Assembly: GCA_023460795.1 (NCBI GenBank)
Contig: JAEWPC010000044.1
Span: 1 to 64,000, forward strand
DNA length: 64,000 nucleotides
Source: Bacillota bacterium
GTDB lineage: Bacteria; Bacillota; Bacilli; Paenibacillales; Paenibacillaceae
Direction of reading: 5' to 3'
The position numbers and the translations under genes are program-made. The notes under the pieces were generated by a model that made no database searches, had not been told where the DNA came from, and saw only the letters and a list, made by a program, of their open reading frames with translations. Positions 1 to 8,443 of this stretch are shown here, piece by piece; position 1 is the first letter of the stretch; each line of letters opens with the position of its first letter.

Positions 1-95
1 TTCCACGCGTACCCATCCCGAACACGACCGTTAAGACCTCCAGCGCCGATGGTACTTGGACCGCAGGGTCCTGGGAGAGTAGGACGTTGCCAGGC
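1..95 (+). rRNA. rrf: 5S ribosomal RNA, 3' part (5' end outside window)
   Basis: The sequence matches the conserved 3' two thirds of Firmicute 5S rRNA, including the segments CCGAACACGACCGTTAAG, CCAGCGCCGATGGTACTTGG and GGGAGAGTAGGACG. The first roughly 20 bases are cut off by the window edge. It marks the end of an rRNA operon lying upstream. The exact 3' end is placed by the closing stem and may be off by a base or two. Confidence 0.95.
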
Positions 96-155
96 CGGAT
101 GCATGCCCGAGCAGTCGACGAAGTCGAAGACCAGGGCTAGAGATGTCAGAGAAGA

Positions 156-179
156 AGCACTCCTCGCGGAGTGCTTTTT
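156..179 (+). terminator. Intrinsic terminator after the rRNA operon
   Basis: An 8-bp perfect stem (AGCACTCC / GGAGTGCT) with a TCGC loop is followed by a run of T. It lies 60 bases after the 5S gene and is the natural end of the rRNA transcript. Confidence 0.85.
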
Positions 180-236
180 GCTTATGGTATAGTAATCTCA
201 GAGTGCGCGAATCGGGACCAAGGGGAGGGATTCTTG

Positions 237-806
237 ATGGAAATCGAGAACCTGCTGCAAGCCAAATCGAGAGAAGAACTGAGAGATTGGCTTAAGAAGA
301 ACAGTACGACGGAAAAGTGCTGTTGGGTGGTCGTAAGTATGTCACCTAGCCCGGATACGGTGCTCTATCTGGACGCGGTCGAAGAGGCGTTGTGCTTCGG
401 ATGGATCGACAGCGTGAAGAAGAAAGTATCCGATACGCAGATGGCTCAGCGGTTATCCCCTCGCAGCAAGAAAAGTTCGTGGACCGAATTGAACAAAGAA
501 CGCGTACGCCGCCTCGAGAAGCTGGGCTTGATGACGGACGAGGGAAGAAGGGTTCTTCCGGACATGAGTCTCGATTCTTTTCGAATCGACAGCGTCATCG
601 AGCAGAAGCTGCAAGAGGATAGCCGAACTTACGAGAATTTCATGGCATTCCCGGCTCTTTATCGAAGAATTAGAATCGACACGATACAAAGCATTAAAGA
701 TCAGCCGGAATTGTTCGAGAGCCGTTTAGACAAATTCATGGCTAACACGAAAGAAAACAAGATGTATGGCCAGTGGAACGATAATGGACGCCTTCTAGAC
801 GACTAG
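237..806 (+). CDS. YdeI/OmpD-associated family protein
   Basis: This 189-residue protein resembles the YdeI / OmpD-associated family (bacteriocin-protection-like). The family signature near the start is visible: W-L..NS....CCWV followed by YLDAVEEALCFGWIDS. The C-terminal half has the arginine-rich helices typical of the family (RIRIDTIQ). The biochemical role of the family is not settled. I start it at ATG 237 because AGGGGAGGG lies 7 bases upstream; the longer open frame begins inside the preceding terminator. It stands alone between the rRNA terminator and the next lipoprotein gene. Confidence 0.8.
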   Translation: MEIENLLQAKSREELRDWLKKNSTTEKCCWVVVSMSPSPDTVLYLDAVEEALCFGWIDSVKKKVSDTQMAQRLSPRSKKSSWTELNKERVRRLEKLGLMTDEGRRVLPDMSLDSFRIDSVIEQKLQEDSRTYENFMAFPALYRRIRIDTIQSIKDQPELFESRLDKFMANTKENKMYGQWNDNGRLLDD

Positions 807-877
807 ATTTAGTGCGATTAATATATAATTACATACTGATGCAATACGGCTTGAGCAATTCTCCAGGGGTGAGATCG

Positions 878-1468
878 TTGGCGCGGAACTTAATTGTTAT
901 GGGCTTTCTTCTGGTAATTGCATGGACGGTGAGCGGCTGTACCGCAACCATTACGGATACCGTGACAGAAGAGAAAATTAAAGTGATCCATAATGCCGAC
1001 CCTTCGCTAACGGAAGTCGAAGTCAGAACGGATGGAATGTTATCTGAGTTAGGATACGATTCCCCACATCCGTTTGCGCTCAAAAGCAAAGTATTGGCGG
1101 ATATGAAATACTATGCGGATAATCCAATTTCCCGCGGGGACATCGTGGTTTTTAGAACAAAGAACAATAAGGATCAAGACACCGACATGGCAAGAGTCGT
1201 GGGTCTCCCCAGTGAAACCGTACGCATAGAGAAAGGGCAAGTCTATATAGACAATAAAAAGTTGGATGCTTTCTACGGCAGTGATTCTACGCTGGAAAAC
1301 GGCGACTCCTGGCATGCGGTATCGTTGAAAGACAATGAGTATTATATTCTAGCGGATGTTCGTTGGAGAGGTTTTAATGACAGTCAAACGGCGGGTCCTT
1401 TTCTGAAAAAGGATATTCTCGGGAAAGTGGTTGGATATGAGGAAAGAGCGAAAACGACGACCGATTAG
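878..1468 (+). CDS. Signal peptidase I-like (S26 fold) lipoprotein, probably not catalytic
   Basis: The C-terminal part follows the S26 signal peptidase I plan: RGDIVVF, then ARVVGLPSETVRIEKG with YIDNKK, then an ILADV...DS...GPF...ILGKVVGY block matching box E. In active enzymes the motif before GLPG carries the catalytic lysine (KRVIGLPG); here that position reads ARVVGLPS, so the lysine is absent, and no clear SM.P serine box is seen. The N-terminus is a lipoprotein signal with VSGC. I choose TTG 878 (SD AGGGGTG, spacing about 6) over GTG 812 because it gives a clean 196-residue lipoprotein. Function unknown; a dead protease-like domain is inferred from the motif loss. Confidence 0.7.
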   Translation: MARNLIVMGFLLVIAWTVSGCTATITDTVTEEKIKVIHNADPSLTEVEVRTDGMLSELGYDSPHPFALKSKVLADMKYYADNPISRGDIVVFRTKNNKDQDTDMARVVGLPSETVRIEKGQVYIDNKKLDAFYGSDSTLENGDSWHAVSLKDNEYYILADVRWRGFNDSQTAGPFLKKDILGKVVGYEERAKTTTD

Positions 1469-1479
1469 GTCGTCGTTTT
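1451..1479. terminator. Bidirectional terminator between convergent genes
   Basis: A 12-bp perfect stem (AAAACGACGACC / GGTCGTCGTTTT) with loop GATTA has A-rich and T-rich flanks. Its left arm encodes the last codons of the upstream lipoprotein, and it serves the convergent minus-strand gene as well. Confidence 0.85.
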
Positions 1480-1486
1480 GCATGTT

Positions 1487-2704
1487 TTAGCGTTCATTAG
1501 CCGCGAAGCCCGGGCAATTACCGTTCTTTACAGAAGCCTTGCCGTCCTTACGCTCGTATTTTAGCGTAAAACTTTCGTCGGCGTAGCAGACGGGGGGCCC
1601 GGCAAAGCCGTCTTCGATCGAATGCACCTTCCAGACGCCATCTTCGCGAACGACGTTGTACGCATAGGTTGTCTCCTTAAACGTAGTAAGCGGAGGGTAT
1701 GTTCCGAGTTCAGGCTTGTCTCGATCCACTAGCACGGTCGCATCTCGGCGAACCCGTTTACTTATAAGCAACTGGTACTTCTCGTCCGATACCTTTACGG
1801 ATTCGGTGAGGATGTAGTTCGGCATATCGTAGACGATGGATTCGTTGTTCTCGGGCGAATAGCGGGCGAGTCCCCCGACACGCGACCCGGAAGGCGTCAA
1901 GTCTCCGAAAATCTCGGTTTCGACGATGTTATATACCGAATTTTCGTCCGAGACGCTGTCCGGCAACGTTACATAGGGGAGGATAGGCTCAATGGAACGG
2001 TCGTTCATCGCTTGCACCCAACCCCGTTGATAGTTGTCCATTAATTTCGACACTTCGTTGCCTTCCAAGTCCTCAAACGATGACTCGTCGGAGGGAACTT
2101 CGGATGGATCGGTATCGGCAGAGTTGTCAACGTCAACCGTTGTCTCCGATTCGACATTATCGATTGTCGTCGGGGATGGCGTAACCGAAACAGCAGTAGC
2201 TGGAAGGGCATTGGATGGAGCGCCGTCGCTATGAAAAGCAACTCCGGCCCAATAAAGCGCCCCTAGCATGATGGCTAGCAATAATACGATCGCCGCAAGA
2301 ACGACATATAACGGTTGGAATCTACCGCGACGCCCGGCAAGAAGCTCCGACATTTCAGCCGATCCAACCTGATTGGATGCTAACTCTGTCGGATCGGACG
2401 CCATAGGCTCGAGCGTCGGAATCTCGGGCCGCAGCGGCTCAGAATGCAGTGTCGGCAGCGGGGAGTAAGCAGGCGGAGATGGAAACGGAGCCGCCGCCGA
2501 CTGCGACGGAATCTCCGGCATCGGTGAATTCGCCATGGGCGGTGGTGACTGGTCAGGCACGATTTCGGGATTGGAGGACGATTGAAGAGCGCCGCATCCG
2601 ATACAGTACTTGCTGTTAGGATCAAGGGGGGTTCCACATCTTCTGCAATCTCTGATCGCCGACTCCTCCTTCCGCCTAGTTCGCTGTGGGCGCAATGGCG
2701 CCAT
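1487..2704 (-). CDS. Zinc-ribbon membrane protein with extracellular TcaA/NTF2-like domain
   Basis: The 405-residue protein has an N-terminal zinc ribbon (CRRCGTPL...YCIGCGA, residues about 20-40), a Pro/Ser-rich linker, one membrane helix near residues 135-155, a Ser/Thr/Asp-rich stalk, and a 180-residue extracellular domain. This layout matches Firmicute TcaA-like zinc-ribbon proteins, whose C-terminal part is an NTF2-like domain; that assignment is inference. No good SD precedes ATG 2704, although AAGGAGGAG lies inside the frame about 45 bases later without a start codon at the right distance. The gene faces away from the Fur-controlled operon. Confidence 0.7.
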   Translation of the reverse strand: MAPLRPQRTRRKEESAIRDCRRCGTPLDPNSKYCIGCGALQSSSNPEIVPDQSPPPMANSPMPEIPSQSAAAPFPSPPAYSPLPTLHSEPLRPEIPTLEPMASDPTELASNQVGSAEMSELLAGRRGRFQPLYVVLAAIVLLLAIMLGALYWAGVAFHSDGAPSNALPATAVSVTPSPTTIDNVESETTVDVDNSADTDPSEVPSDESSFEDLEGNEVSKLMDNYQRGWVQAMNDRSIEPILPYVTLPDSVSDENSVYNIVETEIFGDLTPSGSRVGGLARYSPENNESIVYDMPNYILTESVKVSDEKYQLLISKRVRRDATVLVDRDKPELGTYPPLTTFKETTYAYNVVREDGVWKVHSIEDGFAGPPVCYADESFTLKYERKDGKASVKNGNCPGFAANER

Positions 2705-2812
2705 TTTCGATGTATAAATCTTCTATTATTCTACACGCTTTAAGACAAATTTCAACAAATGATTCTAAAGTTATAGGGCTTTTGATATAGCTAAAGGGCG
2801 TAAAAAAGAGTG

Positions 2813-2875
2813 TTGACACAACTATTGAGAACGATTATCATAGGCAATGTTGAATCCATTGAGAATGATTATCAA
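2813..2875 (+). promoter_or_regulatory. Fur-controlled promoter with two Fur boxes
   Basis: A perfect -35 TTGACA (2813-2818) and -10 TATCAT (2836-2841) are 17 bases apart. TTGAGAACGATTATCAT covers the spacer and the -10, and a second copy TTGAGAATGATTATCAA lies at 2859-2875 over the start region; both match the Fur box GATAATGATAATCATTATC. A weaker third copy (ATTGAGAACGGCTTTGAT) follows near 2884. The arrangement predicts iron-dependent repression of the downstream siderophore transporter. Confidence 0.88.
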
Positions 2876-2948
2876 GTTTATTCATTGAGAACGGCTTTGA
2901 TAGATGCTTGGATTCGCTATTATCGGTATTCGCGCAGGAGGACTGGAC

Positions 2949-3989
2949 ATGTTAAACAGAAGATTATCGCTATTCATCGTATTATCCGTAATGCTCCTAT
3001 TGCTGGCTGCTTGCGGGAACAACAATGAGAATAATGGAGCGCGGGCGGCATCGCCATCCGTTTCGGCTCCGGCCGAGACTGAATCCGCGCCACCGGCTTC
3101 CGAAAGCCCGGCAGCCGACGCGGAGCGTACCATTCAACACGTGCTCGGTGAAACCAAAGTGAAAGGAACGCCGAGCAAAGTCGTCGTTCTGGAATGGACC
3201 TATGCCGAAGATTTGCTTGCTCTCGGCGTACAACCGGCAGGCGTAGCGGACATTGCGAATATGAAGAAGAACGTATCGCTTCCAATAGAACTGGGGGCTG
3301 ACGTGCAGGACGTAGGCACGCGTCAAGAGCCGAACCTTGAGGCTATTGCGGCGTTGGAGCCGGATTTGATCATCGGCGTGAAGTTCCGCCACGAGGCGAC
3401 GTATGACCAACTGAACGCGATCGCGCCGACGCTGCTCTTCAATCCGTACCCTGAGGAAGGGAACGGGGACCAATACCAAGAGATGGTGAACACGTTCAAG
3501 ACGATCGCCGACGTCGTCGGCAAAACCGACGTGGCCGATGCGGTGCTGGCGGACCTTCAGACTACGTACGACGACGCGAAAGCCAAGCTTGCGGCGGCAG
3601 GCAAAGAAGGGCAGTCGATCGTGCTCGCGATGGCCTATACGAACCAGAACGCGGTTACTTTCCGTTTGACTACCGATAACGGCTTGGCGATTAAGATTCT
3701 AGAGAACATCGGACTCAAGAACGCCTATAAGTCTGAACAATTCGAAGGATACGGCTTCTCGACGAAAGACGTTGAAGCGCTAACGACGCTGCAGGATGCC
3801 GACTACCTGCATATCACGAACGATGACGCGGTCGAAAGTATGCTCTCCAAGAACGCCGTGTGGACCGGACTCAAATTCGTGAAGGAAAACCGTACGTACG
3901 CGCTGGGCGGGGACACCTGGCCATACGGCGGACCTCATTCCGCGAAAAACATGGCGGAGCGCGCGGTTAAGGCGCTGTCCGGACAATAA
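2949..3989 (+). CDS. Iron-siderophore ABC transporter substrate-binding lipoprotein
   Basis: This 346-residue lipoprotein has signal MLNRRLSLF... with lipobox LLAAC and a Ser/Pro/Ala-rich tether, then a FecB/FhuD-type periplasmic-binding domain (VVLEWTYAEDLLALGVQPAGVAD; LEAIAALEPDLIIG). It captures a ferric siderophore outside the membrane and hands it to the permease. ATG 2949 is chosen because CAGGAGGA lies 8 bases upstream; an in-frame extension to 2904 would spoil the signal peptide. Its stop overlaps the permease start by one base. No ATPase gene follows; the likely partner is at 40306. Hydroxamate or catecholate preference cannot be read from the sequence. Confidence 0.9.
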   Translation: MLNRRLSLFIVLSVMLLLLAACGNNNENNGARAASPSVSAPAETESAPPASESPAADAERTIQHVLGETKVKGTPSKVVVLEWTYAEDLLALGVQPAGVADIANMKKNVSLPIELGADVQDVGTRQEPNLEAIAALEPDLIIGVKFRHEATYDQLNAIAPTLLFNPYPEEGNGDQYQEMVNTFKTIADVVGKTDVADAVLADLQTTYDDAKAKLAAAGKEGQSIVLAMAYTNQNAVTFRLTTDNGLAIKILENIGLKNAYKSEQFEGYGFSTKDVEALTTLQDADYLHITNDDAVESMLSKNAVWTGLKFVKENRTYALGGDTWPYGGPHSAKNMAERAVKALSGQ

Positions 3990-6097
3990 TGAATGAAGCG
4001 AAGAATCTAGGCAGAGCGCCTGCTTCTTCTCCATCCGTTCCAGCCCGTTCCGCGGTCCGCGGTGCGGGCTGGACACCGTTCGCGATGCTGCTGGGCGGAG
4101 CGGCGCTGTTAGCCATTCTCACGTTCATCAGCTTGACGCAGGGTCTCCGGCATATCTCGGCAGCTACCGTAATCGAAGCGATCGTGTCCCCGCAAGAGAT
4201 CGCCGAGCACCAGATCATTCATGGCGTACGCCTTCCTCGGACCGTAATGGGGTTGTTGTCCGGAGCTGCGCTCGCGGTAGCCGGCGCGCTGATGCAGAGC
4301 GTCACCCGGAATCCGCTAGCGTCCGAGACGACGCTCGGCGTGAATGCCGGCGCTTACTTGATTGTCGTGCTCGGCACGATATTCTGGCCGGGGTTATTGC
4401 ATCAATATGCGTTTCCAATGGCCGTGCTTGGCGGCGGATTGGCGGCGCTAGCCGTATTCGCTTTGGGCGGAGGCCGCCGAAGCACGCCGATTCGTATCGC
4501 GCTGTCCGGGATGATCGTCGCTTTGGTGCTCTCTTCCGTGACGAGCGCTTTGCAGCTCTTGTACGAGGAGAGCACGCAAGGCTTGTTTATTTGGGGCTCA
4601 GGCTCGCTCAGCCAGAACGACTGGAGCGGAGTGCGATTCGCATGGCCGTGGGTCATCGGCGGGCTGGTCGTTATTCTACTGTCCGTCCGACATCTCGACT
4701 TGCTTGCATTCGGCGAAGAAACTTCAAGATCGCTGGGGCAGAACGTATCTGGAACGCGCGTATTTGCCATGGCAGCGGCGATTGTTCTGGCTTGCGTAAG
4801 CGTCAGCATCGTAGGTCCGATCGGCTTCATCGGGCTGATCGCGCCGCACATCGTAAAGCTGTCGGGAATGACCCGCCATGCTTGGCTGTTACCCGTCAGC
4901 GCCTTATGGGGTGCCGCCATTCTAGTCGGCGCGGACACGATCGCGCGTTCGTTCGCGAGCAGCGCGATCGGGGAGCTTCCTGCCGGGGCCGTCACCGCCT
5001 TGATCGGCGCGCCATGGATCATCTGGTTAGCGCTGAGAGCCTCGAAGCAAATGAACGCTTCGTCAGGCACGTCCGCCGGAGCTTCGATGCAAGTCGGCAT
5101 GCTGGGCAGAAGAATGCCATATACATGGCTTGTTATTGCATTCGCTGGCATTCTGCTCGTCGTCTGTGTCGGCGCGCTGATGGGCGGCAACACTCATCTG
5201 TCCGCGAGCGAGGTCATCTCCGCCTTAATCGGGAACGGTACGCCTGCCAATGAGAAGGTGGTAGTCGACTTCCGGCTGCCTCGCCTGTTAACGGCGTTAA
5301 TGGCAGGAATCGCGCTGGCGGCCAGCGGCAGCTTAATGCAGAGTTCGTTGCGCAATCCGCTCGCGGATCCGCATATCGTCGGCGTATCGGGAGGCGCGGG
5401 CGTCGGCGCGATATCGCTCATGCTGCTGTTTCCGCAGTTATCTGCGGATTGGGTTCCGCTCGGCGCGTTCGCGGGAGGGTTGCTGGCTGCCGGAATCGTC
5501 TATGCGACCGGATGGAAACGTGGCTTGAACCCGACCGTGCTCACGCTTGTGGGCATCGCCGTAGCCGCCGCGACCGCCGCGACGATCAATATGCTCGTCA
5601 TTCACGCGAAGCTCACTCTGGCGCCAGCGCTCGCTTGGTTGTCCGGAAGTACGTACGCCCGAGACTGGACGGACTTCTATCAGATGCTGCCGTTCGTCGC
5701 CGTGCTCGCTCCGATCGGTTGGTGGCTTGGCCGGCGAGTCGACCTGCTTTCCTTTAACGACGAGAGTTCCTTAGGGTTGGGATTGCCGGTTCGCCCTACG
5801 CGACTCATCGTCGCGCTGATCGCCGTCCTGCTCGCATCCGTCGCGGCTTCGGTCGTGGGCGCGGTCGGCTTCATCGGCTTGCTCGCGCCGCATGCGGCAC
5901 GCATGCTGGCAGGCCCGAACCATCGCCGCTCGATGCTGCTGGGTATCCTTCTCGGAGCAACGTTGCTCGTGTCGGCGGACTGGCTCGGCCGGATCATGTT
6001 GGCGCCGAAAGAAATCCCGTCCGGCATCGTCGTCGCTTTGCTCGGCGCACCTTATTTAATTTACTTAATGGCACGTTCCGCAAGAGCGGGCCGATAA
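3989..6097 (+). CDS. Fused double FecCD-type siderophore permease (FhuB-like)
   Basis: The 702-residue protein is two FecCD permease domains in one chain. Each half has R.PR...GL..G..LA..G..MQ...RNPLA followed by G...GA (residues about 75-115 and 425-475), and each ends with GFIGL.APH (near 290 and 630). Fused permeases of this kind are typical for hydroxamate uptake (FhuB), where the half-domains replace a heterodimer. TAA and ATG overlap with the binding-protein gene, so translation is coupled. A strong terminator follows, so the two-gene operon contains no ATPase. Confidence 0.93.
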   Translation: MNEAKNLGRAPASSPSVPARSAVRGAGWTPFAMLLGGAALLAILTFISLTQGLRHISAATVIEAIVSPQEIAEHQIIHGVRLPRTVMGLLSGAALAVAGALMQSVTRNPLASETTLGVNAGAYLIVVLGTIFWPGLLHQYAFPMAVLGGGLAALAVFALGGGRRSTPIRIALSGMIVALVLSSVTSALQLLYEESTQGLFIWGSGSLSQNDWSGVRFAWPWVIGGLVVILLSVRHLDLLAFGEETSRSLGQNVSGTRVFAMAAAIVLACVSVSIVGPIGFIGLIAPHIVKLSGMTRHAWLLPVSALWGAAILVGADTIARSFASSAIGELPAGAVTALIGAPWIIWLALRASKQMNASSGTSAGASMQVGMLGRRMPYTWLVIAFAGILLVVCVGALMGGNTHLSASEVISALIGNGTPANEKVVVDFRLPRLLTALMAGIALAASGSLMQSSLRNPLADPHIVGVSGGAGVGAISLMLLFPQLSADWVPLGAFAGGLLAAGIVYATGWKRGLNPTVLTLVGIAVAAATAATINMLVIHAKLTLAPALAWLSGSTYARDWTDFYQMLPFVAVLAPIGWWLGRRVDLLSFNDESSLGLGLPVRPTRLIVALIAVLLASVAASVVGAVGFIGLLAPHAARMLAGPNHRRSMLLGILLGATLLVSADWLGRIMLAPKEIPSGIVVALLGAPYLIYLMARSARAGR

Positions 6098-6112
6098 CCG
6101 GTATACAGCAAT

Positions 6113-6144
6113 AAACCACCTTCATGTGCGATTGAAGGTGGTTT
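6113..6144. terminator. Bidirectional terminator
   Basis: A 12-bp perfect stem (AAACCACCTTCA / TGAAGGTGGTTT) with an 8-base loop is followed by ATCTTTTATTT. It ends the iron-transport operon and can also serve the convergent HPP-like gene. Confidence 0.88.
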
Positions 6145-6153
6145 ATCTTTTAT

Positions 6154-6636
6154 TTACTTAACAACTTTTATCGGCTTGGTACTAGCAACCGGGCTCTTGA
6201 TCGCGAACGATTTCCACGCTTCGCCGATGAAGTTGGCCGCGGCGAGCAGGAAGATCAAGCCGGATAGAGACAGCAGCACGCATACGGGCGTAATCCAAGC
6301 ATTCGTCTGATCCACGAAGAAAGGAATGATGGATACGGCCAGAATCGGCGGCGCGTTCCAACGGCAACGGTGAATGAGCCATCCGACGATTAAGGAGTCG
6401 GCAAGCAAGCCTACGGCACCGGTGTCTAAGGTTTGAAGCAGCGTTCCGATCAAAGCGGCAATCGTCGTTCCGATCAGCAGGTTGCCGGCGATCTTCCGAT
6501 CGAATTCGCGGGAAACGAGCAAGAAACTGAACGCGCCGAGCGTCGGGAAGAACAAGGCGTGCAGAGAGGGTAGATGGGTCGAAAGCCAATAGATGAAGGC
6601 TATGTATAAGCTGATCAGGACAAGCTTGACATTCAT
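6154..6636 (-). CDS. HPP-family-like integral membrane protein
   Basis: This 160-residue protein has about four to five membrane helices. The features LFFPTLGAFSFLLVS near the start and NAPPILAVSIIPFF in the middle resemble the HPP family, in which a Pro-Pro motif lies between helices; the family includes nitrite transporters of plants and cyanobacteria. Homology is judged by eye and moderate. ATG 6636 has GGAG about 11 bases upstream; GTG 6672 is an alternative start. No neighbour suggests a substrate. Confidence 0.5.
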   Translation of the reverse strand: MNVKLVLISLYIAFIYWLSTHLPSLHALFFPTLGAFSFLLVSREFDRKIAGNLLIGTTIAALIGTLLQTLDTGAVGLLADSLIVGWLIHRCRWNAPPILAVSIIPFFVDQTNAWITPVCVLLSLSGLIFLLAAANFIGEAWKSFAIKSPVASTKPIKVVK

Positions 6637-6779
6637 TAGGGCACGATCTCCAACAGCGTTTAGTAAAAGCACATAGATTACAGTCTAATTCCGATCTGCT
6701 TAGTCGTCAATAGTTCATATAGAACGAATTTGGAATCGCATGGTAAAATATCGTAAAAGGTGCTGGTGGAGGAACTGAA

Positions 6780-7454
6780 GTGAACGACGATCGCGTGGTT
6801 TTATTTTATCCGCAGAGAAACTATTATATCGGGCTTTTTATCGCATCGCTTGTCTTGTGTGCCGTAGGCATATTCATATTCTTCTTGCCGAGAGACGGCA
6901 ACATCTTCAGCATCGTCGGAGTGGGGATCGCTTTCCTCTTGCGTAATCTCTACGTGGTCTGGAAGCAGCGGCGACGACAATCGCGGGCAATCGCAATCCG
7001 TCCGATTGCGATTTCGGCCGTGTTTATCCTGCTCCTCATCGCCGGACTCGTGTTGAATGAATGGTACGGCAACGGCGCGGCGCAGATAGCGCTCGGTGTT
7101 TGCTGCGTGACGATGTTCGGGTTAAGCGCGGTCCATTTGGTTTCCGTTATCCTCTCGGGCAAGCCGTCCATCGTGATGGACGAGACGGGTATCGTCGATC
7201 GTTCATCTCTTCTTGGGGCGGGGCGTCTCTCGTGGAACGAGATCGAAAGATTCGAAACTTTCGAATATCTCAACAACCGTTATATCGGAATATGGGTAAC
7301 CGAGGAGAGTGCTCGCAGGTTCACTCCGTTGCGCAGAATGTTATTTTATCGGAAGAACCTGCTCTCCATATCCGCGAAGTCCGTCTCCGTTCCCGTCGAC
7401 GAGTTCATGCGGATCATCGCGGAGCACTGGAACGAGGCACGGGCACGACATTGA
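6780..7454 (+). CDS. STM3941-family membrane protein
   Basis: The 224-residue protein has about four membrane helices (residues 15-40, 42-60, 75-95, 100-125) and a soluble C-terminal part with IVMDETGIVDRSS...SWNEIERFE, a PH-like block seen in STM3941-type proteins. Function is unknown. GTG 6780 is supported by GGTGGAGGA 8 bases upstream. It is followed closely on the same strand by the deoxyribonucleotidase gene. Confidence 0.65.
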   Translation: MNDDRVVLFYPQRNYYIGLFIASLVLCAVGIFIFFLPRDGNIFSIVGVGIAFLLRNLYVVWKQRRRQSRAIAIRPIAISAVFILLLIAGLVLNEWYGNGAAQIALGVCCVTMFGLSAVHLVSVILSGKPSIVMDETGIVDRSSLLGAGRLSWNEIERFETFEYLNNRYIGIWVTEESARRFTPLRRMLFYRKNLLSISAKSVSVPVDEFMRIIAEHWNEARARH

Positions 7455-7516
7455 CAGATGCCAACCCATCATACACAATATGCAAAATAACGATAAGCAG
7501 AAGCAGGAGAATGAAC

Positions 7517-8053
7517 ATGAACAAACAACGTATCGCCATCGACATGGACGAAGTCATCGCCGAGTTTTCCACGAAGCACGTAGCTAGGTTTAACGCAAAA
7601 TTCAACGAGAACGTTACGGTAGCGGATCTGCATGGCAAGAAGCTTAGGGAGCTGCGACCGGAGCTGAGCCGGGAAATCCACGAGCTGCTGCTCACGCCGG
7701 ATTTTTTCCGCGATTTGCCGCCGATCGAGCACAGCCAAGAAGTGATTAAGGAGCTGTCCCAGACTTACGAGATTTTCATCGCGACGGCAGCTATGGAAGT
7801 TCCGACGTCGTTCACGGCGAAGTACGAATGGCTGAAAGAGCATTTCGATTTCCTCGACGAGATGAATTTCGTGTTCTGCGGGGACAAAAGCATCATACGA
7901 GCCGACTATCTGATCGACGACAATACGCGGCACTTCAGAGGGTTTCAGGGTCAAGGCATTCTGTTCACGGCGAATCATAACCGCAACGAAACCGGATACG
8001 TCCGGGTGAAAGATTGGCTGGAGGTTCGGGATTACTTCAAGGGGCGGGTTTAG
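7517..8053 (+). CDS. 5'(3')-deoxyribonucleotidase
   Basis: A HAD-superfamily phosphatase of 178 residues that removes the phosphate from deoxynucleoside monophosphates. Motif I is IAIDMDEVIAEF (nucleophile and general-acid aspartates), motif II is IATAAM, and the end has the acidic motif YLIDDNTRHF. Length and motif order match the bacterial NT5C-type family (YorS/YqfW-like). ATG 7517 is 7 bases from AGGAGA; ATG 7511 would leave almost no spacing. The long open frame upstream is not used. Confidence 0.88.
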   Translation: MNKQRIAIDMDEVIAEFSTKHVARFNAKFNENVTVADLHGKKLRELRPELSREIHELLLTPDFFRDLPPIEHSQEVIKELSQTYEIFIATAAMEVPTSFTAKYEWLKEHFDFLDEMNFVFCGDKSIIRADYLIDDNTRHFRGFQGQGILFTANHNRNETGYVRVKDWLEVRDYFKGRV

Positions 8054-8077
8054 TATCGTAAAATCGTATATTCACTC

Positions 8078-8106
8078 TTGATCGAAAGCCAATGCGGGGC
8101 TATAAT
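8078..8106 (+). promoter_or_regulatory. Promoter of the thrS leader
   Basis: TTGATC (8078-8083) and TATAAT (8101-8106) are separated by 17 bases. Transcription would start near 8113, giving a leader of about 330 bases that holds the T-box. Confidence 0.75.
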
Positions 8107-8161
8107 AGGTACAATTTAATGACAATCAGGCAATGACCAAAGACATGGTCTCGTTCACGGA

Positions 8162-8410
8162 CGGTACAGAGAGGGGGATGAGTGCTGAGAATCCCCACGG
8201 CAACCGAAACGCGATTACCCCTTTGCAGCCGCGACGCTGAACCTGGAAGCGAATGATTCGATATTCGCCGCAGAAGTAAACGCCGCCGACCGATCCCCGT
8301 TACCGGATTCCGAATAAGGGCTTGCCGAATGCTTCATCGAGGGCAAGCTGAATGAGGGTGGAACCACGAGCCGAACGCACTCGTCCCTTCGCGGATGAGA
8401 GGCGTTTTTT
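8162..8410 (+). promoter_or_regulatory. T-box leader (tRNA-Thr sensing) with terminator
   Basis: The leader shows the T-box core AGGGTGGAACCACG (8355-8368) preceded by AATG, the upstream segment AGAGAGGGGG and a CCCCGTTACCGG block (stem III type). An intrinsic terminator follows (AACGC..TCGTCC with GGATGAGAGGCGTT, then T's, 8374-8410). The most likely specifier codon is ACC (Thr) at 8242-8244, in the context GA-ACC-TGGAAGC. Uncharged tRNA-Thr would favour the antiterminator and switch on thrS. The specifier assignment is by eye. This leader fills most of the 390-base gap before thrS. Confidence 0.92.
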
Positions 8411-8443
8411 TGCGTTCAATTCAACCCTAGGAGGAAGAAAGAA

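Noticed and set aside
4402..5193. Minus-strand open frame of 263 codons inside the permease gene
   Set aside because: Shadow of a GC-rich membrane-protein gene; low-complexity Ser/Thr/Ala/Pro product and no start signals.
7061..7516. N-terminal extension of the deoxyribonucleotidase to 330 residues
   Set aside because: The extension overlaps the STM3941-family gene in another frame and is Arg/Ser-rich; the SD at 7505 fits ATG 7517.
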